Source of the DNA: Claveliimonas sp034178805
GTDB taxonomy: Bacteria; Bacillota; Clostridia; Lachnospirales; Lachnospiraceae
Reading direction: 5' to 3'
NCBI RefSeq assembly: GCF_050314255.1
Contig: NZ_JBNPMZ010000003.1
Coordinates: 201,784 to 265,783 of the forward strand
DNA: 64,000 bases
Below the pieces are notes generated by a model. The model did no database searches. It worked only from the letters and a program-made list of their open reading frames with translations, and was not told the origin of the DNA. Positions within the stretch are counted from its first letter, which is position 1, and the number at the start of each line of letters is the position of its first letter. Below, piece after piece: positions 36,044 through 44,172 of this stretch. Both the position numbers and the translations under genes were made by a program.

Positions 36044-38431
36044 CTATACAAACGGTCTCACAACACCTTTAATATTAGATCTGGAGCCATTTTTTATCGG
36101 CCATACTACAACCTCATTCGGCCAGGATTCTATCACCTGATCATTTCCCAAATAAATAGCCACATGAATGACTACGCCGGATGAATTCTGATAAAAAATC
36201 AGATCTCCTCTTTGTCTCTCTGCATATGACACATGCATAAACTGTGAAGAAGCCCACATATTTCTGGACTCATACTCATATCCCGGCTGAGCATGTCGCA
36301 CAGGATTGATCGGTGATATATCCATCCCTGCCGCATAAAGTCCCTGCATAACAAGACCGCTGCAGTCAACTCCCGTTCCCACAGGACCGGAAGCACCGAT
36401 TACATACGGTGTTCCCAGGTAAGAATATGCTGTATCTATCATTGCTTCAATATGATCTGATCTTGTACTCTCATCATTCACCCTTATCGGACTTACATAA
36501 GCTCCCCACTGTTCCCACTGAAGCTCATCAAACCCCAGTCTTAACCAGGTAAGTAAATCTACATTTCCCGTTTCACTGAGTCCATTTTTTCTCTGGAATC
36601 TCGCAACCGCATTTTCCACATCATGTCCATAAATTGCTCCGCCCATTCCAATTCCGGATCCTAAGCCAAGCTTCTGAATCACCTTCATTACTTTTACCCC
36701 TTCATATCCATAAGAAAGAGTATATCCTCCACCACTCAGAGTAATAGAGTCCTGAATCTGATAATACTGTCCGGGATTCTGATACCGTCTGTATTTTTTC
36801 TCTGTATAATAATTAGAATTACTACCTGGAGCAGCAGCATCCTTGGAAACCAGTTTTATCTGAATTGCTTCCATGCGATAACCATTCTTGGTAGTTCCTG
36901 CATCCTGTCCATTCTTTGCCCATCCGAGCCAACCATATTTTGCAACATGTGTCCGGTAATAAACATCATAATACCGGGAAATATCGCCAGACAGGGAGAT
37001 TCGAATGGCCTCTATCCCATGAGAACCATCCTGGCTGCCACTGATGGTTCCCATTTCCACTTCATCCTGCCAGCCTAGTCCGGATAAATGGGTTGCATAG
37101 CGGATACTTCCTTCCGGCTTATTTTCACTGTCCCTGTCCAGATACAGTACAATATTCTCCAACCGCTTTTTTTGTCCAACCGTTCCAAGGATTTCGCCCT
37201 GAGCAACATTACCGCTTTCTCCGGTATCCTGAATGTATCCTGCATAGTAAAAATCTTGAGTCGCGTAACCTTCTACAAATTTCCTGCCTTCTGTTTCCGG
37301 TGCTTCTTCCCCTTTTTTCACAAGACAAATTTTCACAGCTTCTATCTGCTTACTCAGATTCATGCTTCCTGTGGTTTCTCCGTTCAACGCATAATTACAC
37401 CATCCGATTTTTGCCATATGTACGCTGTAATACACGTCATAATACTCTGCCATTTCACCGGTAAGCTGAATCTCAATAGCCTCAATTCTCTTTCCTTCGC
37501 CAGTTAGCCCTGCAAGTTCTCCATTCTTTTTCCAGTCCTGCCAGCCATAAGTCTGAAGATATACTCGATACTGAATATCTCCTTCATATTCCTGTTCGGG
37601 AAGGACGATTTTGATTGCCTCTAATCTCTTTTTCTCACCAACGACTCCTGCCACTTCATCATCATATACCTGCTTCTGCCAGCCGTAATACTGTGAATGG
37701 GTCTGATAACCAACCTGATAATGCATGAAAGGTTTATCAGTACTGCCCGGCGCGTCCTCACCTTTCTTCACCAGACGTATCTCCATCGCTTCCAGACGTT
37801 TTCCCATTCCTGCACTTCCCGCACTGGCACCGTTACATGCCCAATCAAGCCAGCCGTAAGTCTGTATATGTACACGATAATAGATATCGTATTCCTCCGC
37901 AAGCTGTCCTGTCAGTCTGATTTTCATCGCTTCCAGACGCTTTGATTCTCCTGTTGTACCGGAAACTTCTCCATTTGAAACAAAATCTTTCCAGCCATAT
38001 GTCTGAACATGGGTTGTATATTCAATGGTACCCTGTTCCTCAGAAATATTATTCAAATGGATTTCCATTGCCTCTAAACGCAGTGACTGACCACTGGTTC
38101 CAGCCATTTCTCCCTCTTTACATTCCTCCTGCCAGCCAATAGACTGTACATGAACTCGATAGGTAAGTTCCGGCTTATTTTCCGATTCAGGCTTTTCCTC
38201 CTCTGATCCTTCCGGCTCCTGCTCCGGCTCTTCGCCTTCATTTTCACCTTCTGTCACTTCACTTTCATTGTTCTCAACCGGCTCCTGCTCCTCCGCTTCA
38301 GATACAAAATCTTCTGCTTCGCTTTTCACCACTGCTTCATTTTGCTCTGCTGCCTTTACCTGTATGATCGGACTCATAGCGAAAACACAGATCATTACTG
38401 CTGCCAGAGAAAAAGATAAAAACTTTTTCAT
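36044..38431 (-). CDS. Secreted NlpC/P60 endopeptidase with nine ChW repeats
   Basis: 795 residues after AAAGGAGG. Signal peptide (1-28), Glu-rich linker (29-86), nine ChW repeats (88-545), a peptidoglycan-binding-1-like domain (about 585-655, VARFQRKNGLSETGNVD) and a C-terminal NlpC/P60 domain (about 665-795) with catalytic Cys in GVDCSGLVM (Cys690) and His in VIHVAIYLG (His756). The family cleaves the D-gamma-Glu to diamino acid bond in stem peptides. It is the first of the five ChW enzymes to be transcribed. Confidence 0.93.
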   Translation of the reverse strand: MKKFLSFSLAAVMICVFAMSPIIQVKAAEQNEAVVKSEAEDFVSEAEEQEPVENNESEVTEGENEGEEPEQEPEGSEEEKPESENKPELTYRVHVQSIGWQEECKEGEMAGTSGQSLRLEAMEIHLNNISEEQGTIEYTTHVQTYGWKDFVSNGEVSGTTGESKRLEAMKIRLTGQLAEEYDIYYRVHIQTYGWLDWACNGASAGSAGMGKRLEAMEIRLVKKGEDAPGSTDKPFMHYQVGYQTHSQYYGWQKQVYDDEVAGVVGEKKRLEAIKIVLPEQEYEGDIQYRVYLQTYGWQDWKKNGELAGLTGEGKRIEAIEIQLTGEMAEYYDVYYSVHMAKIGWCNYALNGETTGSMNLSKQIEAVKICLVKKGEEAPETEGRKFVEGYATQDFYYAGYIQDTGESGNVAQGEILGTVGQKKRLENIVLYLDRDSENKPEGSIRYATHLSGLGWQDEVEMGTISGSQDGSHGIEAIRISLSGDISRYYDVYYRTHVAKYGWLGWAKNGQDAGTTKNGYRMEAIQIKLVSKDAAAPGSNSNYYTEKKYRRYQNPGQYYQIQDSITLSGGGYTLSYGYEGVKVMKVIQKLGLGSGIGMGGAIYGHDVENAVARFQRKNGLSETGNVDLLTWLRLGFDELQWEQWGAYVSPIRVNDESTRSDHIEAMIDTAYSYLGTPYVIGASGPVGTGVDCSGLVMQGLYAAGMDISPINPVRHAQPGYEYESRNMWASSQFMHVSYAERQRGDLIFYQNSSGVVIHVAIYLGNDQVIESWPNEVVVWPIKNGSRSNIKGVVRPFV
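36797..38170 (-). repeat. ChW repeat region of the NlpC/P60 protein (nine repeats, three triplets)
   Basis: Repeats from LTYRVHVQSIGWQ to YYRTHVAKYGWLGWAKNGQ in A-B-C order. The seventh is degenerate (YIQDTGESGNVAQ) in the same place as in the L,D-transpeptidase, so these two arrays share a recent common ancestor. Confidence 0.86.
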
Positions 38432-38468
38432 TATGTACCTCCTTTACCAAACTTATTTTTATTGTCTA

Positions 38469-40304
38469 CTATTGAGCAATATTCATTGTACTTCCCACCA
38501 TATACTGTCCGCCTTCCTGATCAATTACATAAGCCTCTATGTGGTAGTCTCCCAGCACATACCCGAAATTGGCAATATTAATATCTGCATAATAATTGCC
38601 CTCTCCGTCCGGTTCCATTCGAATCCACTGCATATCACTCTGGTCGTTACCTGTCCATACAGCCAACGCCACAGAATCCAGCTCACTCCGCATATGAACA
38701 ATATCTGTAACTTCTACCAAAAAAGCACCTTCTTCTTTGCGATATGCTTCTGTCCAGATTTCAGCAGCCGGCATTACTCCGGTTCGTGCAAGCAATTCCG
38801 GTTTTTCTGCATCAATATCGGCAAGTTCTTCCATCATTTCAGATTTTCGGCTTACTTCTTCCTTTACTTTCTCCCTTCCATACCGTTCCGTCAGAGTCTG
38901 TGTCGTTGAAAACAGGTTCGTCCCTAATCCAAGCCTGTTTCCTTCTATCTTTACCCCAAGCGAAGCCAGTGTTGTGGGAAACATATCAAAAGTAGTATAA
39001 TTTCTTGTCGCGTTCTCTTTTACATCAACCGGAACATTAATATAAGAAGTATAAACTCTGCGGACATATTCCGAATCAATACCTTTGCAAAAATCACTGT
39101 CCATTGTCGGGTGATCTCCCACCAGTACGATCGTGGTATTTTCATAAAACGGCTGCTCCTGAATCCATTTTACAAATTCGTTAACCTGATAACTGGAGCA
39201 GGCCATTACATTCGCGTACTGGTCATCTCCATATGTATCTGGACATTGTTCACATACATATCCATCTTCAAAATGTGTATCAACCGTCAGTAAAGTCAAA
39301 TTAAAAGGATTATCCTGAGATGCCAGTTCCAGTATCTTCTCCTTTGCAAAGCCAAAAAGCTTCTCATCCTCATATCCCCACCACACATTATAATCTTCCG
39401 GAATCAGTCCGTTGTCATGGGCATAATTATAATCAATAAAATCATAATTTCCGTGTTCAGAAAAATATAGCCTTCTTCCTCCAAACGTCGCATCCGAGCC
39501 AATCAACAGAGTCTGAGAATATCCGGCCTGTTCCAGAACATCTCCCAACGTCATAACACCGGAGAAAAAGGTATCCTGTGTGTCCATATCATTTCCATTT
39601 AATGATGTGCTCAATGGTAAACCGGCTGTCTGTGCAAACATGGCCCCCATAGTCCAGGTGGTTCCCGGCATAGAATAACCACCGTTCAGTTCTTCACTCT
39701 CTCCCGAAAAATCTTCATTCTCCTGTGCAAGGACTGTCAATTCAGGAATCACATTTTCCTCAAAAGCACCGCCGCTTTTTTTATCCGCATAGGTAGTTTC
39801 CATGGATTCCAAAAAAATGTAAATCAGATTCCTTTTCCGTTCCGGAAATGTAAGACTCACATCAGCAGGGGAAACGTAATTATCATCTATAAATGTGGAA
39901 TATGTTCCCTGTGACTCGGCATATCCGCCTACATCTAATTTATTCCATGCAGCGCGGACATTAATCCCGCATACTGCCAATGCAAAAACAGTCCCGAATG
40001 CCATGAAAACAAAATACTTTTTATTTCCTCTGAGTGTAATAAAAATAATCATTGCTGCCAACAGGATCAATACTGCCGGCACGATACATACATTAATATA
40101 ATCTATTATCATCCCCGTGTTTGTTCCCTCCAACGGAGCAGTCAGGTGAAACACCATTTCTTCCATTGTAAGATTACTCCAGGTATCAAACATCCATTTA
40201 ATACTAAAACACAGAATAGTTGCCAAAACCATCAGAAAAATTGAAAGCACAGTTCCTGCTATGCATAATATTTTCCGGGTAAATGCGTTTATCTTTATCT
40301 TCAT
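38469..40304 (-). CDS. LTA-synthase-like phosphotransferase with C-terminal GBS-Bsp-like domain
   Basis: 611 residues with three N-terminal membrane helices (about 11-36, 68-91, 98-116), then a sulfatase/alkaline-phosphatase-fold extracellular domain (about 157-480). Metal ligands and the nucleophile are suggested by FLESME (164-169), the Thr in MPGTTWTMG (212-220) and VGDHPTMDSDF. Residues about 525-611 match the GBS_Bsp-like repeat pattern (GEGNYYADINIANFG). LtaS-type enzymes polymerise glycerol phosphate from phosphatidylglycerol; relatives transfer phosphoglycerol or phosphoethanolamine to glycans. Five-helix LtaS is more usual, so a decorating transferase is also possible. Confidence 0.84.
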   Translation of the reverse strand: MKIKINAFTRKILCIAGTVLSIFLMVLATILCFSIKWMFDTWSNLTMEEMVFHLTAPLEGTNTGMIIDYINVCIVPAVLILLAAMIIFITLRGNKKYFVFMAFGTVFALAVCGINVRAAWNKLDVGGYAESQGTYSTFIDDNYVSPADVSLTFPERKRNLIYIFLESMETTYADKKSGGAFEENVIPELTVLAQENEDFSGESEELNGGYSMPGTTWTMGAMFAQTAGLPLSTSLNGNDMDTQDTFFSGVMTLGDVLEQAGYSQTLLIGSDATFGGRRLYFSEHGNYDFIDYNYAHDNGLIPEDYNVWWGYEDEKLFGFAKEKILELASQDNPFNLTLLTVDTHFEDGYVCEQCPDTYGDDQYANVMACSSYQVNEFVKWIQEQPFYENTTIVLVGDHPTMDSDFCKGIDSEYVRRVYTSYINVPVDVKENATRNYTTFDMFPTTLASLGVKIEGNRLGLGTNLFSTTQTLTERYGREKVKEEVSRKSEMMEELADIDAEKPELLARTGVMPAAEIWTEAYRKEEGAFLVEVTDIVHMRSELDSVALAVWTGNDQSDMQWIRMEPDGEGNYYADINIANFGYVLGDYHIEAYVIDQEGGQYMVGSTMNIAQ

Positions 40305-40331
40305 CTTAACATTTTCCTTGTCTGTTACTTT

Positions 40332-40360
40332 TTCTTACTGTCTCCTCGCAAATCAGTCAA
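40332..40360 (-). promoter_or_regulatory. Possible promoter before the LTA-synthase-like gene
   Basis: Minus strand TTGACT (40355-40360), 17-base spacer and TAAGAA (40332-40337), a poor -10 box. It lies in the 118-base gap before the gene, which suits a new transcription unit, but the weak -10 keeps confidence low. Confidence 0.35.
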
Positions 40361-40365
40361 ATTAG

Positions 40366-40398
40366 ATTTAAAAACAGCAAAAATGGACCGAACCATCT
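40366..40398 (-). terminator. Weak terminator-like hairpin after the nucleotidyltransferase gene
   Basis: On the minus strand AGATGG/CCATTT (40393-40398 with 40381-40386) forms a short stem followed by TTTTTGCTGTTTTT. The stem is short and contains a G-T pair; a terminator is plausible only because a separate promoter-like element follows. Confidence 0.4.
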
Positions 40399-40422
40399 TT
40401 CAGCCCACTTTAGCTTTTCGAC

Positions 40423-41346
40423 TTAATATACACTGGTATCATATATTCCGGAGTCTATCAACTCTCTGATAGCTGTTACCACACTTTCTTTATCTTCCTT
40501 ATATGTAACGCCAAACCATTGATCCTTTGACTGCAGAACTTTTACTTCCACTTTTTCTCTCTTCAGCAATTCCCCGACAATTGTAGGAAGAAGATACTCA
40601 GCTTTCAAATTATCTGAAGATGTATTTTCCAAAAATTCTGAAAATCCCTTTTCCAGAATGTCGAAAAACTCTGGTGTCAGCCCCCACATATTCATAGACA
40701 CTTCCGATTCCACATCAATCTCTGTCCTTCCGGTTTCGTCAACAACCTCAGCACGGTCTCCGACCTTTACAATATTATGTGTCTCCACAATATCTGTGAG
40801 CATGTGCTCTTCATTCACATGACACACTCCTCTTGTGACACTTCCATTTTCACTCAGAGTATTCTTCAGCACAAATCCCACCATACATATGGAAAGCTTA
40901 TCTTTCTGTTCTGCATGACACTCTCCGGTCAGATAATCATATGCTTCTTTATACGCCTGCTTTCCGTAAAAATCATCTGCATTTATTACAAGGAATGGCT
41001 CTTTTACTACATCTTTGCAACACAGGATTGCCTGGCCTGTTCCCCAGGGTTTTGTTCTGCCGGCAAATTTTTCTTTATATTCTGACGGGATATCATCCAA
41101 CTCCTGAAATGCATATTCCACAGCTACTTTTTTCTCAATCCGATGACCTATGATTTCTTTAAAATCCTTTTCCAGATCCTTGCGGATAACAAATACTACT
41201 TTATCAAATCCCGCTTCCAGCGCATCATAAATGGAATAATCCATAATGATCTCACCATTTGGTCCGACAGGTTCCAACTGCTTGATTCCACCACCGAAAC
41301 GGCTGCCGATTCCTGCAGCCATAATAACTAATGTAGCTTTTCCCAT
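40423..41346 (-). CDS. Nucleotidyltransferase (GT-A type NTP transferase)
   Basis: 307 residues with the NTP loop MAAGIGSRFGGGIKQLEPV (9-27) and the metal site INADDFYG (about 127-134). This belongs to the nucleotidyl-transferase superfamily that makes NDP-sugars or CDP-alcohols (GalU, RmlA, LicC). The KQLEPVGPNGE variant belongs to a group of about 300-residue proteins with unknown substrate. Own promoter directly upstream. It could supply an activated precursor to the LicD enzymes or to the LTA-synthase-like protein next to it; unproven. Confidence 0.8.
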   Translation of the reverse strand: MGKATLVIMAAGIGSRFGGGIKQLEPVGPNGEIIMDYSIYDALEAGFDKVVFVIRKDLEKDFKEIIGHRIEKKVAVEYAFQELDDIPSEYKEKFAGRTKPWGTGQAILCCKDVVKEPFLVINADDFYGKQAYKEAYDYLTGECHAEQKDKLSICMVGFVLKNTLSENGSVTRGVCHVNEEHMLTDIVETHNIVKVGDRAEVVDETGRTEIDVESEVSMNMWGLTPEFFDILEKGFSEFLENTSSDNLKAEYLLPTIVGELLKREKVEVKVLQSKDQWFGVTYKEDKESVVTAIRELIDSGIYDTSVY

Positions 41347-41379
41347 TTAAATATTTCTCCTTTAGTAATTATTACCCAT

Positions 41380-41408
41380 ATTATAACTGTAAGTAAACAG
41401 ATTTACAA
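41380..41408 (-). promoter_or_regulatory. Sigma-A promoter for the nucleotidyltransferase gene
   Basis: Minus strand TTGTAA (41403-41408), 17-base spacer, TATAAT (41380-41385). It begins immediately after the stop codon of the MBOAT gene, so the dlt-like operon and this gene are separable units. Confidence 0.7.
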
Positions 41409-42935
41409 CTAAAACTGCGCATAAATAAATCCACCTGTTGTTGTCATCACATATCCGAACATCGGAATTCCAAACACCAGCATACCATACACGGCCCATC
41501 GGATGACTAATGGTTTTCTTCCCAGGCCCTCCCTGATCTTAATTCCACGTTCCTGAAAGAAACTGATTATAAATACCACCAGACATCCTGCCGCCAGAAT
41601 CATATAATCCAATCCATCCAGCCCCAGTGCCAGTAAAGTACCATCTGTAAGTGTTGCCATAGAAAAACCCGTTACTGTACTCTTCATCATAGCAAACGCC
41701 GCCGACAAACTCACTGCCATATCAAAATACCAGCTGATATTTACCAGTATAAATGTCCTTATAATCCTTATGACATGCCACGCTTTTGATTTGGGATCAA
41801 TATGCATCTTTTCGAATCCCATCTTGTAAACCGGTGCCAAAAGGGTGCTGACAGCAATAATCATGCCATTATAAAGTCCATATACAATATATTTCCATGC
41901 AGCCCCATGCCAGATTCCCACCACAAGAAATACAATAATATTAGCTACGCAAATTGGAAGAACTCTTCCTGTTTTCTTCCCAAAGATTTTCTTCGTCCAT
42001 TTCCCGAATCTGCCCATCCATCCGGATAATGACACCGGATAGAAAACATAATCTTTCATCCATGTACCGAGAGTAATATGCCATCTATGCCAGAAATCTG
42101 TAATGGAAATGGCAAAATACGGTCTTTTAAAATTCTGATCCAGTTCTATTCCGAATAATTCAGCCACACCAATAACTACATCCATTCCTCCCGAAAAATC
42201 CATATACAGCTGAATCGAATACATCAGCACTGCCACAATATTAGTTATTCCGGAGTACTGTGTATAATTCTGAAACACCTGATTGACCACTGCTGCTGCA
42301 CGGTCTGCCAGAACCAGCTTCTTAAAAAATCCCCAAAGGATCAACTGCAAAGCGTACTGCGTCTTTTGCAAATCAAAAGAATGTTCTTTATAAAGCTGCT
42401 CCGCCAAACGATTATATCTGCCAATCGGTCCCTGCAGAAGCTGAGGAAAAAAAGACACAAACAGAGCAAATCGAAGCAGGCTCTTCTCAGCTTTGCATTT
42501 TCCCCAATACACATCCAATATATACCCCATAGACTGAAACGTGTAAAAGGAAATTCCAAGTGGAAGCAGTAGCTTCTGAAACGAAATTCCGGTATGAAAC
42601 AATGCATTCACATTTTCAATAACAAAATTTGTGTACTTAAGCACTGCCAGCATTCCAAAATTCAAAAACAGACAAAGTACCAGTATCTTCTTTTTCTTTC
42701 TTTTAGCCTCCTTCTTTTCAATATTTTCCCCGCTTATTCTCTCCATAAGCATTGCGGCTCCATAAGTAGTGAAAGTCGTAAAGACCAGAAAGGAAAGAAT
42801 CCTGATTCCCGATGATGCATAATAAATATAACTGAACACCAAAAGCCAAAGCCACTGGTATTTTCTGGGAATCAGATAATATCCGATGACAGCTACTGTT
42901 ACGAACATCAGAAATTCCATGGATATTAATGACAT
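41409..42935 (-). CDS. DltB-like MBOAT membrane acyltransferase
   Basis: 508 residues with about 11-12 hydrophobic segments and the two MBOAT signatures: FWHRWHITLGTWMKDYVFYP (281-300) and GIWHGAAWKYIVYG (340-353), where His343 is the family's catalytic His. DltB carries the aminoacyl group from the DltC carrier through the membrane to teichoic acid; relatives O-acetylate alginate (AlgI) or other glycans. It lies three bases after the carrier-protein gene. AGGAGG precedes the first ATG; an internal ATG five codons later is possible. Confidence 0.9.
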   Translation of the reverse strand: MSLISMEFLMFVTVAVIGYYLIPRKYQWLWLLVFSYIYYASSGIRILSFLVFTTFTTYGAAMLMERISGENIEKKEAKRKKKKILVLCLFLNFGMLAVLKYTNFVIENVNALFHTGISFQKLLLPLGISFYTFQSMGYILDVYWGKCKAEKSLLRFALFVSFFPQLLQGPIGRYNRLAEQLYKEHSFDLQKTQYALQLILWGFFKKLVLADRAAAVVNQVFQNYTQYSGITNIVAVLMYSIQLYMDFSGGMDVVIGVAELFGIELDQNFKRPYFAISITDFWHRWHITLGTWMKDYVFYPVSLSGWMGRFGKWTKKIFGKKTGRVLPICVANIIVFLVVGIWHGAAWKYIVYGLYNGMIIAVSTLLAPVYKMGFEKMHIDPKSKAWHVIRIIRTFILVNISWYFDMAVSLSAAFAMMKSTVTGFSMATLTDGTLLALGLDGLDYMILAAGCLVVFIISFFQERGIKIREGLGRKPLVIRWAVYGMLVFGIPMFGYVMTTTGGFIYAQF

Positions 42936-42938
42936 ATG

Positions 42939-43166
42939 TTATGCCTCCTGAAGTCTCTGTACCATTTCCCAGAGTGCCTGTGCAGAATTAAAATTTTCCG
43001 GAACAATTTCTACAGGAGTAACCTCCACATCAAAAGCATCCTCCAGTTCACTGACAATAGAAAGAATCGCAAAAGAATCCAGTATTTCATCATCAATTAA
43101 CGTTGTACAATTTTCATAATCTACACCAGGCTGAATATCTTCTAAGATTTCTAATAATTTTTCCAT
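42939..43166 (-). CDS. DltC-like acyl/aminoacyl carrier protein
   Basis: 75 residues, acidic, four-helix carrier pattern with the phosphopantetheine Ser in DDEILDSFAIL (Ser31). DltC-type carriers hold D-alanine as a thioester. Here it lies between the SGNH protein and the MBOAT gene, unlike the usual dltA-B-C-D order. Phosphopantetheine transfer would come from the cell's AcpS, not encoded here. Its cargo is set by the adenylating enzyme and possibly changed by the PLP decarboxylase in the same operon. Confidence 0.9.
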   Translation of the reverse strand: MEKLLEILEDIQPGVDYENCTTLIDDEILDSFAILSIVSELEDAFDVEVTPVEIVPENFNSAQALWEMVQRLQEA

Positions 43167-43170
43167 AGTT

Positions 43171-44160
43171 CTAATTCTCCTTTTCTCTGCTTAACAAATA
43201 TTTTCCCAATTCCCTGCTGAAATCTTCGGCATCTTCTCCATACATGTGTCCGTCATAATCCCAGTAACTGTTCATACTCCTGTCAAAATGCAGATCCTTA
43301 TCAAAATTAAAATTCTGATATGGAATTTTATGTTTTTGCATCATCTCCGAAAATAACCGATCTGCCTGCATAAAGTTATCCGGCATATTAGAAACCGTAT
43401 CTTCCGGAACAGGCAAAGTAATCACTTCCAGCTCAATACTCTCTTTGCGACAATACATCACTATTTTTTCAAATGCTTCTACTGCACTTTCCCGAATCTG
43501 TGTCTCGTCCCATGGAATATTGTTGAAGGTTCCCTTATCCGCTCCTTCAACCTTATTCTGATACAAAAATCCACCTTTTTTATATACGCCTCCCGGTATA
43601 TCCAGGATCGCCGGATCATAATTTTTGTACATGGCACTACTCTTTTTTTCAATCGTATCCTTTATTTTTATCAGATTATTTTTATAATAACTCCACGGAA
43701 ATAAGGTGCTTCGAAAATCCTGCTTCATAATCTTGACAAGAAAATACTCTGCCTTATTCAGCGACAGTGGAAATTCCTTATAAAAAAACATTGCTGTTGA
43801 TCCCTGTCTCTGATCCTGAATCCAATATGACGGATCCAGTTCATAAATAATCTTCCGGGGTTTGTTCTTCCGGCACACTTCTTTCATCAGATAATAACTG
43901 TCTATCGGATACTCGTCAGCCATACAAAGGTTAAAGCTTTTTTCTCCCGTAACATTATCTATAATTTCCGGACTGATTCCATACTGTCCATGGGAAGTGC
44001 CGATAAAAAGATAATCAATATCTTCCATTTTCTTTACATTATGAAGATTCATCCACACTACATTAGGCGGCATAGTCAGCCAGTTCAAACACGCTGACAG
44101 TAACACACAGATTAGAGCAAATAATATCATCCTAATCCAGCATCTCATTCTATTACTCAT
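43171..44160 (-). CDS. SGNH-type membrane-anchored protein in the DltD position
   Basis: 329 residues with one N-terminal membrane helix (about 8-26), then an extracellular domain with FIGTSHGQYGI (catalytic-type Ser56) and a C-terminal DYDGHMYGEDA block (Asp-x-x-His near residue 310). This is the SGNH hydrolase or transferase layout. The length is under the roughly 390 residues of canonical DltD and the sequence does not look like DltD, so it may be an analogue that finishes transfer to the polymer or edits it. Four bases precede the carrier gene. Confidence 0.82.
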   Translation of the reverse strand: MSNRMRCWIRMILFALICVLLSACLNWLTMPPNVVWMNLHNVKKMEDIDYLFIGTSHGQYGISPEIIDNVTGEKSFNLCMADEYPIDSYYLMKEVCRKNKPRKIIYELDPSYWIQDQRQGSTAMFFYKEFPLSLNKAEYFLVKIMKQDFRSTLFPWSYYKNNLIKIKDTIEKKSSAMYKNYDPAILDIPGGVYKKGGFLYQNKVEGADKGTFNNIPWDETQIRESAVEAFEKIVMYCRKESIELEVITLPVPEDTVSNMPDNFMQADRLFSEMMQKHKIPYQNFNFDKDLHFDRSMNSYWDYDGHMYGEDAEDFSRELGKYLLSREKEN

Positions 44161-44172
44161 TCTATCCCCTTA

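Noticed and set aside
24720..38431. Choline-binding repeats (CW_binding) or sortase anchoring in the five wall enzymes
   Set aside because: The repeats carry the ChW pattern (SYGWQ, GTxGxxKRLEAI), not the roughly 20-residue choline-binding pattern; no LPXTG motif followed by a membrane helix is at any C-terminus.
43171..44160. Calling this gene dltD
   Set aside because: It is shorter than DltD and lacks clear DltD sequence features beyond an SGNH-type serine; left without a symbol.
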